32,971 nt of DNA from Burkholderiales bacterium (GTDB taxonomy: Bacteria > Pseudomonadota > Gammaproteobacteria > Burkholderiales > Burkholderiaceae_F). The stretch covers positions 1 to 32,971 of the forward strand of contig OKRD01000113.1 of NCBI GenBank assembly GCA_900290335.1. The letters run 5' to 3'. The position numbers were made by a program, and so were the translations under genes. Positions 18,775 to 27,236 of the stretch are shown here, piece after piece; the stretch's first letter is position 1; each line of letters opens with the position of its first letter. Below the pieces are notes generated by a model that was not told where the DNA came from, did no database searches, and saw only the letters and a list, made by a program, of their open reading frames with translations.

Positions 18775-19658
18775 GGGTTTTTGCCGATACCGACGAACTC
18801 GTCAACCGGCTCGAACATGCCGGCTACATAACAGAGCAGGGCCTGGCCGTCAGCCTGATGCTGATGTCGCAGCTGCAGCGCCCCCTGCTGGTCGAGGGCG
18901 ATGCGGGCGTGGGCAAGACCGAGATCGCCAAGGCGCTGGCCGCGGCGTATGAGTGCGAGCTGATCCGGCTGCAATGCTACGAGGGGCTCGACGTCAACGC
19001 CGCCGTGTATGAATGGAACTACCAGCGGCAACTGCTGGCCATCAAGCTGCAGGAGACCGAAAAGTCCTCGCTGGCCGAGAAGGAGCGCCACGTCTTCAGC
19101 GAAGGCTACCTGCTGCAGCGGCCCCTGCTGCAGGCGATCAGCCGTCCACAGCCGCCGGTGTTGCTGATCGACGAGGTCGACCGCGCCGACGAGGAGTTCG
19201 AGGCCTATCTGCTCGAGGTACTGTCCGATTATCAGATCAGCATCCCGGAGCTGGGCACCATCAAGGCGACCAGCATTCCCCATGTCGTGCTGACCTCCAA
19301 CGGCACGCGGGAACTGAGCGATGCCTTGCGTCGCCGCTGCCTGTACTTCTACCTCGACTATCCGAGCTACGACAAGGAGCTGCGCATCGTCCTGGCGCGC
19401 GTGCCGCAGATCGAGGAGCGGCTCGCCGGCCAGATCGTTGCCTTCGTGCAGAAGCTGCGCGGCGAGGACCTGCAAAAGCGCCCGGGAACGGCCGAGACGC
19501 TCGATTGGGCCGCCGCGCTGGTGAAAATGCGCATACGCTCGCTCGACACGAACCCCGATTTCCTTGCCCAGACCCTGGTGTGCCTGCTCAAGACCCGCGA
19601 AGACCGGGCCGCCATGCCGCCGAGCGTGACCGCGCGGCTGCTGGCGCAGTCCGTGTAG
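18771..19658 (+). CDS. coxD: CoxD-type MoxR family AAA+ ATPase
   Basis: Walker A 'LLVEGDAGVGKTEIAKALA', Walker B 'PPVLLIDEVDRADEEFEAYLLEVLSDYQISIPELG'. ATG 18771 overlaps the coxG stop; 295 aa. Confidence 0.93.
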   Translation: MRVFADTDELVNRLEHAGYITEQGLAVSLMLMSQLQRPLLVEGDAGVGKTEIAKALAAAYECELIRLQCYEGLDVNAAVYEWNYQRQLLAIKLQETEKSSLAEKERHVFSEGYLLQRPLLQAISRPQPPVLLIDEVDRADEEFEAYLLEVLSDYQISIPELGTIKATSIPHVVLTSNGTRELSDALRRRCLYFYLDYPSYDKELRIVLARVPQIEERLAGQIVAFVQKLRGEDLQKRPGTAETLDWAAALVKMRIRSLDTNPDFLAQTLVCLLKTREDRAAMPPSVTARLLAQSV

Positions 19659-19678
19659 CCCACCGGCGCAGGCCGCGC

Positions 19679-20857
19679 ATGACCGACGCCCCCTTGCCTG
19701 CCCCGCGCGCGAGCGCGCGCACCGAACCCGCGCCGCTGCTCGCGGGTCGGATCGTCGAATTCGTCCGGCTGGTGCGCGCCAACCATTTCCGGGTCGGTGT
19801 TCAGGAATCCCTGGACGCGGTCAACGTCGCCGCCTGCGTGAACATGGCCGACCAGCGTCAGTTGCGCTGGGGACTGCGTTCGCTGCTGTGTTCGGATCCG
19901 GCCGACTGGAGGAACTTCGATCGGCTCTTTGACCGCTATTGGCAGCGTCCGAACGCCGCCGCGGTCGAGGTGACGGTCAGCGGCAGCATCGATCGCGCCG
20001 AGTCCGGCGCCCGCGCGGCGCCGGATCGCCCGACCCCTCCGAGCGAGGCCAACGAGGGTGAAGACCCGCGGCAGGACGCACTGCGGGTCGGTGCCAGCCG
20101 CCGCGACGCGATCACGCGCAGCGACTTTCGCCTAGCGCAGCTCAACCAGGACACCCATGCCCTGGAGCAATGGATCGAGCAGCTGGCGCGGCGCATGCGC
20201 AAGCGCCTGCTGCGCCGGCACCAGATCCGCAGCGCCGGGAGCCGCATCCACCTGCGCCGCACGGTGCGCCGCAGCCTGTCGCACGGCGGCCTGCCGCTGG
20301 AGCTCCTCTTCCACGAGCGCCGCCGCGAGCTGCCACGCCTGGTGCTGATCACCGACGTCAGCCGCTCGATGAACGTCTACAGCTACTTCTTCCTGCGCTT
20401 TGCGCGCGGCATCATCGACGCCTTCCGCGACACCGATGCCTTCGTCTTCCACACGCGGCTCGTCCCCGTGACCGACACGCTGCGCGAGCGCGACGCGCAC
20501 CGGCTCAAGGAGAAGCTCGCCTGGATCGCCGCCGGCTGGGGCGGCGGCACCCGCATCGGCGAGAGCCTGCAGGCCTTCAACCGCGAGCACGCCCGCCGCC
20601 TGGTCGATTCGCGCACCTGCGTGTTCATCGTCAGCGACGGCTACGACACGGGCGAGCCGGCACTGCTGGGCGAAGAGGTCCGTCGCCTGCGCCGGCGCGC
20701 CAGGCGGGTGGTCTGGCTCAACCCGCTGCTGGGCCGCGACGACTACGCGCCCACCGCGGGCGGCATGCAGGCGGCCCTGCCGCACCTGGATCTGTTTGCC
20801 CCGGCCCATAACCTGGAGAGCCTGATGAAGATCGAACACCTGCTCGCGCGCTGGTAG
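19679..20857 (+). CDS. coxE: CoxE-type VWA (MIDAS) domain protein
   Basis: MIDAS 'LVLITDVSRSMNVYSYFFLRFARGIIDAFRDTDAFVFHTRL', 'GGGTRIGESLQAFNREHARRLVDSRTCVFIVSDGYDTGEP'. Confidence 0.92.
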   Translation: MTDAPLPAPRASARTEPAPLLAGRIVEFVRLVRANHFRVGVQESLDAVNVAACVNMADQRQLRWGLRSLLCSDPADWRNFDRLFDRYWQRPNAAAVEVTVSGSIDRAESGARAAPDRPTPPSEANEGEDPRQDALRVGASRRDAITRSDFRLAQLNQDTHALEQWIEQLARRMRKRLLRRHQIRSAGSRIHLRRTVRRSLSHGGLPLELLFHERRRELPRLVLITDVSRSMNVYSYFFLRFARGIIDAFRDTDAFVFHTRLVPVTDTLRERDAHRLKEKLAWIAAGWGGGTRIGESLQAFNREHARRLVDSRTCVFIVSDGYDTGEPALLGEEVRRLRRRARRVVWLNPLLGRDDYAPTAGGMQAALPHLDLFAPAHNLESLMKIEHLLARW

Positions 20858-20872
20858 CGCAAGGACCCACCA

Positions 20873-21850
20873 GTGCAAGCCACCACCGACGAGCGCGGCG
20901 TCGCCCCAGGACCGGGGCCGGCGACGGCCGGCGAACTGCTGCAGCTGGCGCAGGAGCTGCTCCGGCGCGGCGAAGCCTACGCCATGGTGACCGTGGTGCG
21001 CGCCGTGGCGCCGAGCTCGGCCTTTGCGGGCGCACAAGCCCTGGTGCGCAGCGACGGGTCACTGCACGGCTGGATCGGCGGGGGCTGTGCCAAGCAGGTG
21101 GTCATCCAGGCCGCACTCGAGGCGATCGGCGTGGGTGCGCCCAGGCTGGTGCGCATCGGCAACGAGTCCGAAGTGCTGGCCACCGATGTCGAGTCCCATC
21201 CCATGCCCTGCGCCAGCAACGGGACCATCGAGTTGTTCATTCACCCGTTCCCGGACGCGCCGCTGCTGCAGGTACTGGGCAGCACTCCGGTGGCCGCCTG
21301 CGCGCGCGTGTTTGCCCAGCAGCTCGGCCTGCGGGTGAGCAGCCAAACGCAAGGCATCCATCCCCAGGTGGCACTGGTCGCCACCCAGGGCGAGGGCGAT
21401 GAGCCGGCACTGGAGGCGGCGCTGGCGGGCACGGCGCAACGCGTGCTGATGATCGCCAGCGCCCGCAAGGCGCAACGACTGCGAGAGACGCTGCGCCAGC
21501 GCGGCGTGAGCGAGGAGGCGGCGCTCGAAGCTCCCGCCGGTCCCGACATCGGCGCGCGCACGCCGGCCGAGATCGCGCTGGCTGCAGTCGCCGGGGTGGT
21601 CGCGTGGTGGCGCACCGCTGGCAGGCAAGCGGTGCCGGCCAGGCCGCAAGCCACGCCCGCAGCGGCGCCCGGCGCGACGACGGCCGTGGATCCGGTCTGC
21701 GGCATGCTCGTCGATCCGGCGCACTCGCAGCACAGCCTCGAATACGAAGGCGTGCGCTGGCACTTTTGCTGCGCAGGCTGCCAGGCGGCCTTCGCGCGCG
21801 AGCCGGCGCGCTACGCCGCGAGCCGGGCAAGCGCGCGGCACGCGGCCTGA
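20873..21850 (+). CDS. coxF: XdhC/CoxF family protein with C-terminal YHS domain
   Basis: 'ALVRSDGSLHGWIGGGCAKQVVIQAALEAIG' (XdhC_CoxI), Rossmann-like middle, C-terminal 'DPVCGMLVDPAHSQHSLEYEGVRWHFCCAGCQAAFAREPARYA' (YHS). Confidence 0.9.
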   Translation: MQATTDERGVAPGPGPATAGELLQLAQELLRRGEAYAMVTVVRAVAPSSAFAGAQALVRSDGSLHGWIGGGCAKQVVIQAALEAIGVGAPRLVRIGNESEVLATDVESHPMPCASNGTIELFIHPFPDAPLLQVLGSTPVAACARVFAQQLGLRVSSQTQGIHPQVALVATQGEGDEPALEAALAGTAQRVLMIASARKAQRLRETLRQRGVSEEAALEAPAGPDIGARTPAEIALAAVAGVVAWWRTAGRQAVPARPQATPAAAPGATTAVDPVCGMLVDPAHSQHSLEYEGVRWHFCCAGCQAAFAREPARYAASRASARHAA

Positions 21851-21865
21851 GTCCGGGACGGCGCC

Positions 21866-22510
21866 ATGACGACCGACACCATCGGCTTTTCGGCAATCGT
21901 GCTTGCCGCGGGCACGTCCTCGCGCATGCAAGGCGCGCACAAGCTGCTGCTACCGGTGGGCGAGGAGCCGGTCATCCGCCGCACCGTACGCGCGGTGCTC
22001 GATGCTGGGCCGCAGGAGCTCGTCGTGGTGACCGGCTACCGGGAGGCTGCGGTACGCGATGCCCTCGCGGGACTGCCGGTGCGGCTGCAGGCCAACCGCG
22101 CTTTCGAGGACGGCCAGATGAGCTCGGTGGCCGCGGGCGTGGCCGCGCTGACCCAGGCCACCGACGCCGTGATGGTGTGCCTGGGCGACATGGTGCTGCT
22201 CACCGGCGACGACTACCGGGAGCTGGTGCGCGCATTCGCCGCGCTCCGCGACCAGTCCATCCTCGTGCCGCAGTTTCAGGGCCAGCGCGGCAACCCGGTG
22301 GTCATCGCGCAATGGCACCTGCCGCAGCTGCTCGCGGGCCAGCGCAACCTGGGCTGCCGCAAGCTGGTCGCGGACTACCCGCAGGAGGTCTTTGCCTACG
22401 AGGCGGCCCATGACCGCTTCGTCAGCGACATGGACACGCCGCAAGACTACGAGCGCATCTTGCGTCGCCTCGAATCGGCCGGCGGATCAGCGCAGGGGCA
22501 GATCGCATGA
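21866..22510 (+). CDS. mocA: MocA-like nucleotidyltransferase (molybdenum cofactor cytidylyltransferase family)
   Basis: 'FSAIVLAAGTSSRMQGAHKLLLPVGEEPVIRRTVRAVL', 'VMVCLGDMVLLTGDDYRELV', 'QGQRGNPVVIAQWHL'. Confidence 0.9.
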   Translation: MTTDTIGFSAIVLAAGTSSRMQGAHKLLLPVGEEPVIRRTVRAVLDAGPQELVVVTGYREAAVRDALAGLPVRLQANRAFEDGQMSSVAAGVAALTQATDAVMVCLGDMVLLTGDDYRELVRAFAALRDQSILVPQFQGQRGNPVVIAQWHLPQLLAGQRNLGCRKLVADYPQEVFAYEAAHDRFVSDMDTPQDYERILRRLESAGGSAQGQIA

Positions 22511-23166
22511 GCAGCGCTTCGCTGGGCGCGCGGACCCCCGCGGCACCGACCCTGCTTGCGGCAGGCACGTTGCTGGCGCTGGTGGCCTGGGCCTGGCGTC
22601 TGGCCGCGGTGCACGGCGAACACGAGATGATCTGGGGGCAGATTACGGTGGGTGCGATCCTGGCCGGCTTCGCGGCCCTGGGCTGGCTGCGCTCGGCGCG
22701 GGTGGGCATGACCGCGCCCCAGATCATGCTGCTGCTGGGGGCGGTCGGCATGGTCGGCGGACTGGCGCACGACGAGCATGCGGGCGGCTTCGCCGCGCTG
22801 GTGTCGCTGTGCCGTGCGGGCCCGGGAAGCTTTCTGAGCACGCTGCGCCTGCATTGGCAGCTGCTGCCCGGCATGCACCTGGGCATGATCGCGGGCGGCC
22901 TGGCGACGGTACCGCTGCTGCGCGGCCTGCGCCGCGGTTGCCGGCGACAGTTTTGCGCGCGCCTGCTGCAGAACCTGGCGTGCTCGGCGTGGATGGTGGC
23001 CGGCATGGGCGCCGGCACCCTGGTCTTCGGCAACCTGGCCGCGTGGGCGGGCGAGCGCAGCGCGCCGGCCGTGCTGGGCGGGATGTTCGTCGGCATGGTT
23101 TGGGGCATGGTCGCCAGCGTGGCGATGTACCGCCTGTGGTTCGGGCTGCGTTCGACGCCGGGTTAA
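22507..23166 (+). CDS. Uncharacterised Met-rich polytopic membrane protein
   Basis: 219 aa, ATGA overlap with mocA. Several hydrophobic segments with repeated GM/His-Met motifs (GMHLGMIAGG, VAGMGAG, GMFVGMVWGMVASVAM). Confidence 0.75.
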   Translation: MSSASLGARTPAAPTLLAAGTLLALVAWAWRLAAVHGEHEMIWGQITVGAILAGFAALGWLRSARVGMTAPQIMLLLGAVGMVGGLAHDEHAGGFAALVSLCRAGPGSFLSTLRLHWQLLPGMHLGMIAGGLATVPLLRGLRRGCRRQFCARLLQNLACSAWMVAGMGAGTLVFGNLAAWAGERSAPAVLGGMFVGMVWGMVASVAMYRLWFGLRSTPG

Positions 23167-23233
23167 AGTTCGCTGCGGCAGTGCCGATAAGACGTCTGAT
23201 GCGGGGGACTGTGCCCTCCAACGGACGCAAGCC

Positions 23234-24805
23234 GTGGCGCTATTTCGCATATTTGCCGGTGGCAACTGCGCGCGGCTTTTCGCGCTGCCGCTTGCGGCGG
23301 GCCTGGTGCTGGGCCTGGTGCTGGGCCTGGCGGGTTGCGGGGGCGGGACCGCGGCCCGCGCTGCGGCAGGCGCATTCGCGCCCGCAACGGCCGAAGCCGA
23401 CGCGCGGCCGACCTTTCACCTGGCTGCCGCAGTGCTCGACGAACCGCCCGATGTCGATGCCGATGGCTCGGGCAGCTCCGCCTACATCGCGCCGCACGCG
23501 CAGCTCATAGACCGGGCCCTGGCCGATCTGGACAGCGCTCGCCTGACCCCGGAGGCGATCGCCGAGCGGCTGCTCGCCGGCGCACCGCGCCCCGGGCAAA
23601 CCGCCAGCCCGGCCGGCGCCGCGCCCGCACCGCTCATAACCGTCTTCACGCCCGCGCAGATTCGCGCCGCCTATTCGCTGCCGCCGCTGCCTGCGGCCGG
23701 TAGCGGGCTCACGGCCGCGCAGGCCGCCAGTCTAGGTTCGGGCCAGACGATCTACCTCGTCGACGCCTACGACAACCCGGCCGCTGCCAGCGACCTGGCA
23801 ACCTTCAACGCCAAGTTCGGATTGCCGGGCTGCGCGACGGTGCCGATCACGCCGGCCACGAAGCTGCCCCTGGCCGCAGCCGCCCGCGGATCGGGCTGCA
23901 CGTTCTCGGTCGCCTACCTGGGCGGCAACGGTCTGCCGACGACGAGCGCGCCGCCCTACAACGCGGGCTGGGCGATCGAGATCGCCATGGACGTGCAGTG
24001 GGCTCACGCCACCGCGCCGCTGGCGCGCATCGTGCTGCTCGAAGCGCGGGGCGCGGCGCTGTCGCAGCTCACGGCGGCCATAGCGCTGGCCAACCGCATG
24101 GGAGCCGGCGTCGTATCGATGAGCTTTGGTGCGGGCGAAGGTTCCTGGGTGGGCTCGTACGACGGGCTCTTCTCGGCCGCCGGCAGCTCCTACCTCGCCA
24201 GCACCGGGGACGCGGGCGCCGGCGTCGCATGGCCATCGGTCTCGGCCAACGTCCTGGCCGTGGGCGGCACGACGCTCTCCTATACCGGTACCGGCGCGCG
24301 CAGCGAGACGGCGTGGACCCGGACCGGCGGCGGCCTCAGCGCCTACGAGCCCGAGCCGGGCTACCAGGCGTCGGTCACGGTGCCCGGTGAGCCCACAGCA
24401 AGGCCGGGCGCGAAGTCGACGGTTAAGCGCGCGGTGGCCGACGTGGCCTTCAACGCCGACCCCAACAGCGGGCAGTACCTGGTCGTGACGAGCCCCGGCG
24501 CCAAGTCGCCAGCCTGGTACAGCGCCGGCGGCACCAGCATCGGCGCCCCGCAATGGGCCGGAATCCTGTCTGTGGCCAATGCCCAGCGCGCGCTCGAAGG
24601 CAAGGCGCCGCTGGGTCTTGCGCAAAACCCGCTGTATCAGAACATCGCCGCGGTCACGGGCCTGTACCCGGGTGCGTTCCTGGACGTGACCGCCGGGCGC
24701 GATGGCAGCTGCTCGAGCTGCGCGGCCGGCGCGGGCTACGACCTGCCGACCGGGCTGGGCACGCCCAACGCAGCCAACCTGCTCGGACTGCTGGCGGCGC
24801 ACTAA
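23234..24805 (+). CDS. Sedolisin-like (S53 family) serine-carboxyl protease, predicted lipoprotein
   Basis: 'AIEIAMDVQWAHA' (E-x3-D), 'SSYLASTGDAGAG', 'GGTSIGAPQWAGIL' catalytic Ser region; N-terminal lipobox 'LGLAGC'. Confidence 0.88.
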   Translation: MALFRIFAGGNCARLFALPLAAGLVLGLVLGLAGCGGGTAARAAAGAFAPATAEADARPTFHLAAAVLDEPPDVDADGSGSSAYIAPHAQLIDRALADLDSARLTPEAIAERLLAGAPRPGQTASPAGAAPAPLITVFTPAQIRAAYSLPPLPAAGSGLTAAQAASLGSGQTIYLVDAYDNPAAASDLATFNAKFGLPGCATVPITPATKLPLAAAARGSGCTFSVAYLGGNGLPTTSAPPYNAGWAIEIAMDVQWAHATAPLARIVLLEARGAALSQLTAAIALANRMGAGVVSMSFGAGEGSWVGSYDGLFSAAGSSYLASTGDAGAGVAWPSVSANVLAVGGTTLSYTGTGARSETAWTRTGGGLSAYEPEPGYQASVTVPGEPTARPGAKSTVKRAVADVAFNADPNSGQYLVVTSPGAKSPAWYSAGGTSIGAPQWAGILSVANAQRALEGKAPLGLAQNPLYQNIAAVTGLYPGAFLDVTAGRDGSCSSCAAGAGYDLPTGLGTPNAANLLGLLAAH

Positions 24806-24886
24806 AGCTGCGGCGCGCCGGGCCCGGTCCCGTACCGCGGCCGCCTCCTACAATAAGGGCCCGCGGTGTGCTGGCAGGAGACGCAG

Positions 24887-25918
24887 ATGAGCGCCCAACG
24901 ATCATTGCCCCCGGCAGACTGGCTGCTGGCCGACGTCGGCGGCACCAACGTTCGCTTCGCCCTGGCGCAGCCCGCGGCCGCTGCACCGCTGCTGCTCGAG
25001 AGCATCCGCGCCTACCGGGTGGCCGAGTTTGCCTCGCTCGCCGATGCGGCAAAGGCGTATCTGGCCGTGATCGGCGAAGCACCCGCGCATGCGGTGTTCG
25101 CACTGGCCGGCCGCGTCGAGGGTTCGCTGGTGCAAATGACCAACCATGCCTGGTCCATCTCTGCGCCTCAGCTGCAGCACGATCTCGGACTACATTCCCT
25201 GAAGCTGGTAAACGACTTCGCGGCGATCGGCGTGGGCCTGCCGCTGCTGGCTGCCGGCGACGTGCTGGCACTGGGCCCCAGCGTCGAGGCCATCGCGCGC
25301 GGCCGCGCGCCGCAAACCTATTGCGTGCTCGGGCCAGGCACCGGCCTTGGCGTATCGACGCTGGCAATTCGCGACGGGCAGCTCTTCGGGCTCGAAACCG
25401 AAGGCGGGCATGTGAGCTTCGCGCCGACCTCGGACGAGGAGATCGCCATACTGCGCCAGCTGATGACCCGCTTTGGCCGCGTCTCGATCGAGCGGCTGCT
25501 GTGCGGCAGCGGCCTGGTCAATGTGCACCGCGCCATCTGCGCGCTGGCGCAGGTCGAGGCAGGGAACCTCTCGCCCGAGGAGGTCACCGCCGGCGCCCGC
25601 CAGCACGCCGATCCGCACTGCGTTCACGCCATCGAACTGTTCTGCGACATGCTGGGTTCGGTAGCCGGCGACTTCGCGCTCAGCTTCGGTGCCTGGGATG
25701 GCGTGTACCTGGCCGGCGGCATGCTCGATCCCCTGCTACCGTGGCTGCGGCAGGGCCGCTTCCGGCTTCGCTTCAACGACAAGGGACGCTTTTCGCAGGC
25801 GGTGGCGCGCGTGCCGGTGGCGCTCATCACCCACCCGCAACCGGGCCTGCTGGGCACGGCGGCCGTCGCCGTGCTCGCCGCCGGCAGGCCGCTGCTGCGC
25901 GCCGGCCCGGCGCAATAG
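24887..25918 (+). CDS. glk: Glucokinase
   Basis: 'LLADVGGTNVRFALAQ', 'KLVNDFAAIGVGLPLL', 'VLGPGTGLGVSTLAI', 'ETEGGHVSFAPTSDEEIAIL'. Confidence 0.93.
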   Translation: MSAQRSLPPADWLLADVGGTNVRFALAQPAAAAPLLLESIRAYRVAEFASLADAAKAYLAVIGEAPAHAVFALAGRVEGSLVQMTNHAWSISAPQLQHDLGLHSLKLVNDFAAIGVGLPLLAAGDVLALGPSVEAIARGRAPQTYCVLGPGTGLGVSTLAIRDGQLFGLETEGGHVSFAPTSDEEIAILRQLMTRFGRVSIERLLCGSGLVNVHRAICALAQVEAGNLSPEEVTAGARQHADPHCVHAIELFCDMLGSVAGDFALSFGAWDGVYLAGGMLDPLLPWLRQGRFRLRFNDKGRFSQAVARVPVALITHPQPGLLGTAAVAVLAAGRPLLRAGPAQ

Positions 25919-26020
25919 CGAGCGAGGACCGGTCATACGTGTTAGCCCGGATGCGGGATTCGCCCGCGATGCTGCAGCGCGTTGAATACATACTCCTTCC
26001 ATCGATTCACGGACTTTGCA

Positions 26021-26602
26021 ATGAGTGACAGCAACCAACCTTCGAGCGCGCTGGCGGCCGACACGCCTGGCCTCTCCGCTGCCGACCGGCTGCGCCGGAT
26101 TCATCCCCTAGTGGCCACCGCGGCAATCGCGGTCACCGCGGTCAGCGTGATCGCCGCGGTGCAGTTTCTCGCGCCGCAGAGCGCGCGATCGGCCGCCGAC
26201 CGCGGTGCGGTCGCACCGGTTTCCCGGGCGGTGCCCGCCCATGCACCGGCGCCGGCGCCGATCGCCGTGTGCGCCGATTGCGGCGAAGTCGTCAACATCC
26301 GCCCCAGCCGCCAGGAAGGCAGCGGCAGCGGCCTGGGAGCCGTGGCCGGGGGCGTGCTGGGCGGCGTGCTCGGCCACCAGGTGGGGGCGGGCCGCGGCAA
26401 GGAAGCCATGACGGTGGTGGGCGCCGTCGGCGGCGCCTTTGCGGGCAACGAGGTGGAAAAACAGGCCAAGGCGCAGACGTTGTACCTGGTCGACATCCGC
26501 ATGGCCGACGGCTCGGCGCGCACGATCACCGAGACGGCGCCGCCCAATGTGCCGATCGGCGCCAAGGTCCGCGTCAGCGGCAACACCATCGCACTGCGCT
26601 GA
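26021..26602 (+). CDS. Glycine-zipper 2TM domain protein
   Basis: N-terminal TM 'PLVATAAIAVTAVSVIAAVQFL', glycine zipper 'GSGLGAVAGGVLGGVLGHQVGAGRGKEAMTVVGAVGGAFAGNEVEK'. ATG 26021 chosen. Confidence 0.85.
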   Translation: MSDSNQPSSALAADTPGLSAADRLRRIHPLVATAAIAVTAVSVIAAVQFLAPQSARSAADRGAVAPVSRAVPAHAPAPAPIAVCADCGEVVNIRPSRQEGSGSGLGAVAGGVLGGVLGHQVGAGRGKEAMTVVGAVGGAFAGNEVEKQAKAQTLYLVDIRMADGSARTITETAPPNVPIGAKVRVSGNTIALR

Positions 26603-26616
26603 CCGCGCACTTGCCA

Positions 26617-26634
26617 CCGGCCGTCCTCGGCCGG
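26617..26634 (+). terminator. Possible transcription-end hairpin after the glycine-zipper gene
   Basis: CCGGCCG-TCCT-CGGCCGG perfect 7-bp stem 15 bp after the stop; no clear U-tract. Confidence 0.35.
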
Positions 26635-26689
26635 CCCGCGATGCCGGGGCTGAATCCGGCGACCGGGGACAGCGCTTGCGGTGAAGAAG

Positions 26690-27208
26690 ATCGGGGTCGA
26701 TGGCGGGCGCAGCGGCTGGGGGCCCTTTCGCCACCAGCCCACGTCGCGCCACGCCCCGAGCTGCAAGCCGACGTCGCGGCACAGCCCGACCGCGGCACAT
26801 CCCAGGTGCTCGTGCAGCCCGACGCTGGCCTCGTTGGGCAGCGCGATTTTGGCAACCGCCTGGCAATAGCCCAGCGTCACGAGCTCGGCAAACAGGGCCT
26901 GGTACAACCGCGTGCCGATTCCGCAGCGGCGCCGTTCGTCGCACACGTACGCCGTGATCTCCACCGACCACTGGTAGGCCGCGCGCTCCCGGTACTTGCG
27001 GGCATACGCGTACCCCTGGACGGCGCCCTGGGCATCGACACGCTCACCAGCCAGGGAAGAGACGCCGCAGCGTCTCGACGATGCGCTCACGCATCTGCGC
27101 CACGGTGGGCGGTTCGATCTCGAAGGAGATCGCCGTCGCCGCGACGATCGGCGCGTCGATGGCCTGGATTTCCTGGACGTCCAGCGCCCTGGCGATGCGG
27201 ATGGTCAT
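26690..27208 (-). pseudogene. GNAT / phosphinothricin N-acetyltransferase-like gene with frameshift
   Basis: Start 'MTIRIARALDVQEIQAIDAPIVAATAISFEIEPPTVAQMRERIVETLRRLFP' in one frame, continuing in another as 'LAGERVDAQGAVQGYAYARKYRERAAYQWSVEITAYVCDERRRCGIGTRLYQALF...HEHLGCAAVGLCRDVGLQLGAWRDVGWW'. The second frame then runs on without a nearby stop. Confidence 0.75.
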
Positions 27209-27236
27209 CGCTGATGGGGCGCCGTGACCCCCAAAC

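Noticed and set aside
24849-24854. TACAAT as a -10 element for glk
   Set aside because: No acceptable -35 hexamer at 16-18 bp upstream; too weak to list as a promoter.
25944-25967. REP-like sequence TAGCCCGGATGCGGGATTCGCCCGC before the glycine-zipper gene
   Set aside because: Only a 5-bp stem (GCGGG/CCCGC) and a single copy in the window; cannot support a repeat family call.
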